From CAIOZW01 sp049317725 (lineage in GTDB: Bacteria; Acidobacteriota; Blastocatellia; RBC074): 17,743 nucleotides of DNA. Positions within the stretch are counted from its first letter, which is position 1. Each line of letters opens with the position of its first letter. Shown piece after piece: positions 15,454-17,743 of the stretch. The stretch covers positions 1-17,743 of the forward strand of contig JBMOHS010000079.1 of NCBI GenBank assembly GCA_049317725.1, given 5' to 3'. The notes below the pieces were generated by a model, which worked only from the letters and a program-made list of their open reading frames with translations, was not told where the DNA came from and did not search any database. The translations under genes were made by a program, and so were the position numbers.

Positions 15454-15683
15454 TTCTCGCTTCAAGGAATGATTCGGCAATCTCCAGGGTTGCCCCTACT
15501 GATCTCTGGGAGCAAGCTTGGGGAGGACGATGCGGGCCGGAGGCCCGCGCACCCAGGAGGCCTTGTACCGGCCCTATTTTCGCTTGGAGGAATGATGGGG
15601 CAACCACAAGGGTTGCCCGTACTGATCTCTGGAAGCAGGCTTGGGGAGGACGATGCGGGCCGGAGGCCCGCGCACCCAGGGCT
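15454..15683. repeat. Two tandem copies of a composite repeat, period 123 bp
   Basis: Copy 1 runs from about 15454 and copy 2 from about 15577; shared landmarks (cgctt at 15458 and 15581, gggaggacga at 15521 and 15644, the GCGGGCC palindrome at 15532 and 15655) are all offset by 123 bp. Each copy carries the GGGTTGCCC half-site also found in the 15282-15355 element, then CTGATCTCTGG and the GCGGGCC hairpin. The copies differ by several substitutions, so the duplication is not brand new. Confidence 0.8.
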
Positions 15684-15729
15684 TGTGCCTGCCCCAATCT
15701 CGTTGAGGCGGGCAACTATTTCTTTCAAA

Positions 15730-16287
15730 TCATTCTCCATTCTCCATTCTCCATTCTCCATTCTCCCCAGGCAGCTCACCAGAGCCTTGTCGATAGCGTG
15801 CAGCCAGTTCGTGGTAGACCCGTGCACTCCGCTCGACCGACTGGAGGGCCGCCCCGGACAAGGGCTTTTTGACCTGGGCGGGAGCGCCAGCGACGAGCGT
15901 TCGGGCGGGAACCTGTGTGCCCGGGGTCAGCACACTCCCGGCGGCGACCATCGCCTGCGCGCCAACGTGCACCCCGTGAAGGAGGATCGCCCCCATGCCG
16001 ATGACAGCCCCATCCTCAACCGTGCATCCTTCGAGCAGGGCTCCGTGGCCGATCGTCACATCCTGCCCAAGGATCGTCGGGTGCTCCGGGGTCGTGTGGA
16101 GGACGGCGTTGTCCTGAATGTTGGTACCGGGTCCGATGACAATCCGCCCCTCGTCCCCGCGCAGGACGACGCCAAACCAGACACTCGCCCCGTCTCCCAA
16201 CTCGACATTACCAATGACGACCGCCGTGGGTGCGAGGTAGACGTCTCGGCCAATCGCTGGGGTATTCCCCTCATATGCCAGGATCAC
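15730..16287 (-). CDS. Gamma carbonic anhydrase-family (CamH/YrdA-like) left-handed beta-helix protein
   Basis: A 185-residue hexapeptide-repeat protein; the family forms trimers and includes enzymes hydrating CO2 to bicarbonate. I chose GTG 16287 because GGAGG lies eight bases upstream and the family N-terminus begins here; it overlaps the end of pgsA by 17 bp, suggesting translational coupling. Counting from it, Arg43 and Asp45 (LRGDEG), Gln58 (NIQDN), His64 (VLH) and His81 (IGHG) match catalytic or zinc residues of Cam. The position five residues after His81, the third zinc ligand in Cam and YrdA (His), is Glu86 (LLEGC). Activity is therefore uncertain, although Glu variants occur in homologues. 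The last dozen residues (ENGEWRMENGE) are encoded by the adjacent CATTCTC heptamer array and are probably not part of the fold. Confidence 0.87.
   Translation of the reverse strand: MILAYEGNTPAIGRDVYLAPTAVVIGNVELGDGASVWFGVVLRGDEGRIVIGPGTNIQDNAVLHTTPEHPTILGQDVTIGHGALLEGCTVEDGAVIGMGAILLHGVHVGAQAMVAAGSVLTPGTQVPARTLVAGAPAQVKKPLSGAALQSVERSARVYHELAARYRQGSGELPGENGEWRMENGE
15731..15765. repeat. Five tandem copies of the heptamer CATTCTC
   Basis: CATTCTC is repeated five times without gap. On the minus strand it supplies the final codons and stop region of the carbonic anhydrase-like gene. It mirrors the GAGAATG-type repeat at 15180-15207, so the repeats between are bracketed by inverted tracts. Confidence 0.85.
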
Positions 16288-17008
16288 CGGAGGTTCCTCC
16301 CTTGAGAGGGTCAGCCGAAGCAGCTCCTTCCGGCCGCATCGCTTCCCGCGCACTTCGGTAGAATGCAAGAAAGTAGCCGGCCATCGACCAACAAGACGAG
16401 ATGACGACCAACCAGAGCAGCCCCCGCCCTCCTCCGTAGAGCAGCACTCGCCAGTCTTGCCAGTTGACACTGCCCGATCCGAAGACGTGATCGAGCGCCT
16501 CCCTCATCTCGGGAACGGTCCAGAACATCATGACGGGGAAGACACGTGTCTCGACTGGAGGCCCGCCATTGACCGACGAGGTGATGAGGAGCGCAATCGC
16601 CACTACCTGCGAGAACATCTTCAATTTGCCCGCCCGGGAGGCAGGGATGGCCCACCCTTCCGCCGCCGCCACCGCGCGCAGCCCCGTGACAGCAAACTCC
16701 CGCCCCACAATGATGACGACCGCCCAGGCGGGCGCAAGCTGATTTTCGACGAGGGAGATGAAGGCCGAAGAGACGAGAATCTTATCCGCAATTGGATCGA
16801 GAAGAATTCCCAGGCGGGAGACTTGTCGGCGCCGCCGAGCCAACCAACCATCCGCCACATCGGTCAAGGCGGCAAAGAGGAAGAGACTGACTCCGGCAAT
16901 GTGTTGTGGCAACCCGACCCAGTCCTCGGAGAATCGCGTCAACAGCACGACCACCAAGAGGGGTACCAAGATGATCCGCAAGAGCGTCAGCGAGTTGGGC
17001 AGGTTCAT
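16271..17008 (-). CDS. pgsA: CDP-diacylglycerol--glycerol-3-phosphate 3-phosphatidyltransferase
   Basis: PgsA makes phosphatidylglycerol phosphate from CDP-diacylglycerol and glycerol 3-phosphate at the inner membrane, the committed step to phosphatidylglycerol and cardiolipin. The CDP-alcohol phosphotransferase signature is complete: Asp50, Asp53-Gly54, Ala57-Arg58, Gly67, Asp71 and Asp75, with the invariant spacing. The N-terminus MNLPNSLTLLRI is typical and places the start at ATG 17008; an in-frame TTG at 17053 would add 15 atypical residues. At 245 residues it is longer than the usual 180-200; a hydrophilic insert (about 160-205) precedes the last membrane segment, and a soluble tail of about 25 residues follows. 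It starts 64 bp after the BMC-P gene and its stop lies inside the carbonic anhydrase gene start, so it sits within one apparent operon. Confidence 0.92.
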   Translation of the reverse strand: MNLPNSLTLLRIILVPLLVVVLLTRFSEDWVGLPQHIAGVSLFLFAALTDVADGWLARRRRQVSRLGILLDPIADKILVSSAFISLVENQLAPAWAVVIIVGREFAVTGLRAVAAAEGWAIPASRAGKLKMFSQVVAIALLITSSVNGGPPVETRVFPVMMFWTVPEMREALDHVFGSGSVNWQDWRVLLYGGGRGLLWLVVISSCWSMAGYFLAFYRSAREAMRPEGAASADPLKGGTSGDPGI

Positions 17009-17072
17009 GCGGGTCCATCGTCTGTCCAAGCAACTATGGTGGCAACGATCCAAGCAAAGGTATGGGCAACCT

Positions 17073-17342
17073 TCAATCGGTCACTTCAACCGCATCGATA
17101 ATGCCGACGATCGCGGCGTCGACTGGCTTGTCACGCAACCCTTCGGCCATACGCGCGCTGCTGCCGGAGACGACCAGAACTTTCTCCCGGTACCCTGCGC
17201 CGACAGTATCGACCGCCACGAGATAGCCACTCTCGTCCCCTCCTTGCAGGTTGAGCGGGCGGACGAGCAGGAGTTTATGCCCTTCCAGACGCGGATCCTT
17301 GCGGGTCGCGACGATATTCCCAATGATTCGACCAACTACCAT
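17073..17342 (-). CDS. BMC-P pentameric shell vertex protein (EutN/CcmL family)
   Basis: An 89-residue protein of the EutN/CcmL/CsoS4 family, whose pentamers cap the vertices of bacterial microcompartments. The N-terminal VGRIIGNIVATRKDPRLEGHKLLLVRPL, split here as the conserved GRIIG, VATRKDP and KLLLVRPL segments, is diagnostic, as are VAVDTVGAGYREKVLVVSGSSAR and DAAIVGIIDAVE. Length is normal. The start is ATG 17342 with a poor ribosome binding site; it lies 18 bp after the stop of the BMC-H gene, which suggests coupled expression. The family is not normally found outside compartment loci, so it supports a real microcompartment together with its neighbour. Confidence 0.93.
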   Translation of the reverse strand: MVVGRIIGNIVATRKDPRLEGHKLLLVRPLNLQGGDESGYLVAVDTVGAGYREKVLVVSGSSARMAEGLRDKPVDAAIVGIIDAVEVTD

Positions 17343-17360
17343 TTCAGCACGACCTTCGGC

Positions 17361-17651
17361 TTAACGACCACCGCGGGAAGCGAGTGTCAGCGGGAGCGCC
17401 TCATCCACCGAGAGGTGGGGACGCGGAATCACGTGGACGCTGACCAGCTCTCCGACACGACGTGCAGCCGCCGCACCTGCATCGGTAGCCGCCTTGACCG
17501 CCGCGACGTCACCGCGCACGATCGCCGTAACAAAGCCGGCCCCAATCTTTTCATACCCCACCAGTGTCACATTGGCCGCCTTGACCATTGCGTCCGAGGC
17601 TTCGATCATGGCCACCAATCCTTTGGTCTCTACCATTCCCAATGCTTCCAT
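17361..17651 (-). CDS. BMC-H hexameric shell protein
   Basis: A 96-residue single BMC-domain protein that would form the hexameric facets of a microcompartment shell. Diagnostic segments are EALGMVETKGLVAMIEASDAM near the N-terminus (as GMVETKGL then AMIEASDAM), the pore-loop region KIGAGF at residues 35-40, and VRGDVAAVKAATDAG. The central pore residue is Ala rather than the Ser common in KIGSG-type homologues. Length is normal for BMC-H. I chose ATG 17651, eight bases after AGGAG; GTG 17660 overlaps that motif and is less likely. It is followed after 21 bp by the BMC-P gene. The upstream DNA to the window edge (about 90 bp) holds no identifiable gene. Confidence 0.93.
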   Translation of the reverse strand: MEALGMVETKGLVAMIEASDAMVKAANVTLVGYEKIGAGFVTAIVRGDVAAVKAATDAGAAAARRVGELVSVHVIPRPHLSVDEALPLTLASRGGR

Positions 17652-17743
17652 CACTGCCACTCCTTCCTGATTGACGGAGCCCGTACCCGACTGGCGTCAG
17701 AGCATCCCGGCGGTTCAGCCGCCCTCTTCCTCTACTCTTCCTC

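Larger units (their letters stand above)
14911..15729. other. 819-bp gene-free region holding a composite repeat cassette
   Basis: This gap separates the start of the exported nuclease gene from the end of the carbonic anhydrase gene; both are on the minus strand. The first 250 bases contain no gene or clear promoter that I can support. From about 15170 to 15765 nearly every stretch belongs to a repeated or palindromic unit, described separately. Several frames are open across it, but they only translate the repeats. Confidence 0.7.

Noticed and set aside
15731..15765. Possible CRISPR or VNTR array
   Set aside because: Units are 7 bp with no spacers; no cas genes or 25-40 bp repeats are present. 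Kept only as a simple tandem repeat.
15297..15872. Open frames on both strands through the repeat cassette
   Set aside because: They only translate palindromic repeats (GATTRVA- and GPEARAP-type peptides), a known source of spurious hypothetical proteins.
17715..17743. Possible C-terminal tail of a gene upstream of BMC-H (minus frame ending in TGA at 17715)
   Set aside because: Only eight codons are visible, with no recognisable sequence. It cannot be supported without the flanking DNA.

Overview
The window is a GC-rich bacterial chromosome segment. It most resembles Acidobacteriota, probably class Blastocatellia or a relative. That assignment is an inference from the mix of protein types (exported lamin-tail-domain proteins, a PKD/OmpA-like outer membrane protein, an IPT/TIG plus NHL protein, a large ExeM-like exported nuclease, a bacterial Agl23-type glycosyltransferase); no rRNA or marker gene is present to settle it. 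I found no tRNA, rRNA, CRISPR array, transposase or phage gene.

Layout. (1) Bases 1-1534, minus: an exported protein with two lamin tail domains, cut by the left edge. (2) Bases 1995-5569, plus: an IPT/NHL beta-propeller protein, LarE (sulfur transferase for the nickel-pincer cofactor) and a Glu/Leu/Phe/Val-type dehydrogenase, each separately spaced. (3) Bases 6249-8537, plus: a cysteine-containing beta-barrel/PKD/OmpA-like outer membrane protein behind an unusually long leader with perfect short tandem repeats, closed by a strong 16-bp hairpin terminator. (4) Bases 8717-10747, plus: a multi-pass GT39/Agl23-like membrane glycosyltransferase followed by a single-domain rhodanese. (5) Bases 10774-14910, minus: a 1378-residue exported endonuclease/exonuclease/phosphatase protein, convergent with the rhodanese. 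(6) Bases 14911-15765: a gene-free repeat cassette made of several palindromic repeat families, flanked by oppositely oriented GAGAATG/CATTCTC tracts. (7) Bases 15730-17651, minus: a compact cluster reading BMC-H shell protein, BMC-P (EutN/CcmL) shell protein, PgsA, gamma carbonic anhydrase-like protein.

The most interesting part is the right end. Two bacterial microcompartment shell genes run straight into a phospholipid-synthesis gene and a gamma carbonic anhydrase homologue whose start overlaps the end of pgsA by 17 bp. That homologue has Glu in place of the usual third zinc-ligand His, and its C-terminus is encoded by the heptamer repeats of the neighbouring cassette. The signature enzymes of the microcompartment are not in the window, so its substrate is unknown.

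Region 1-6 genes look like independent envelope, export and housekeeping units. Only the right-hand cluster, and perhaps the glycosyltransferase-rhodanese pair, look co-transcribed.
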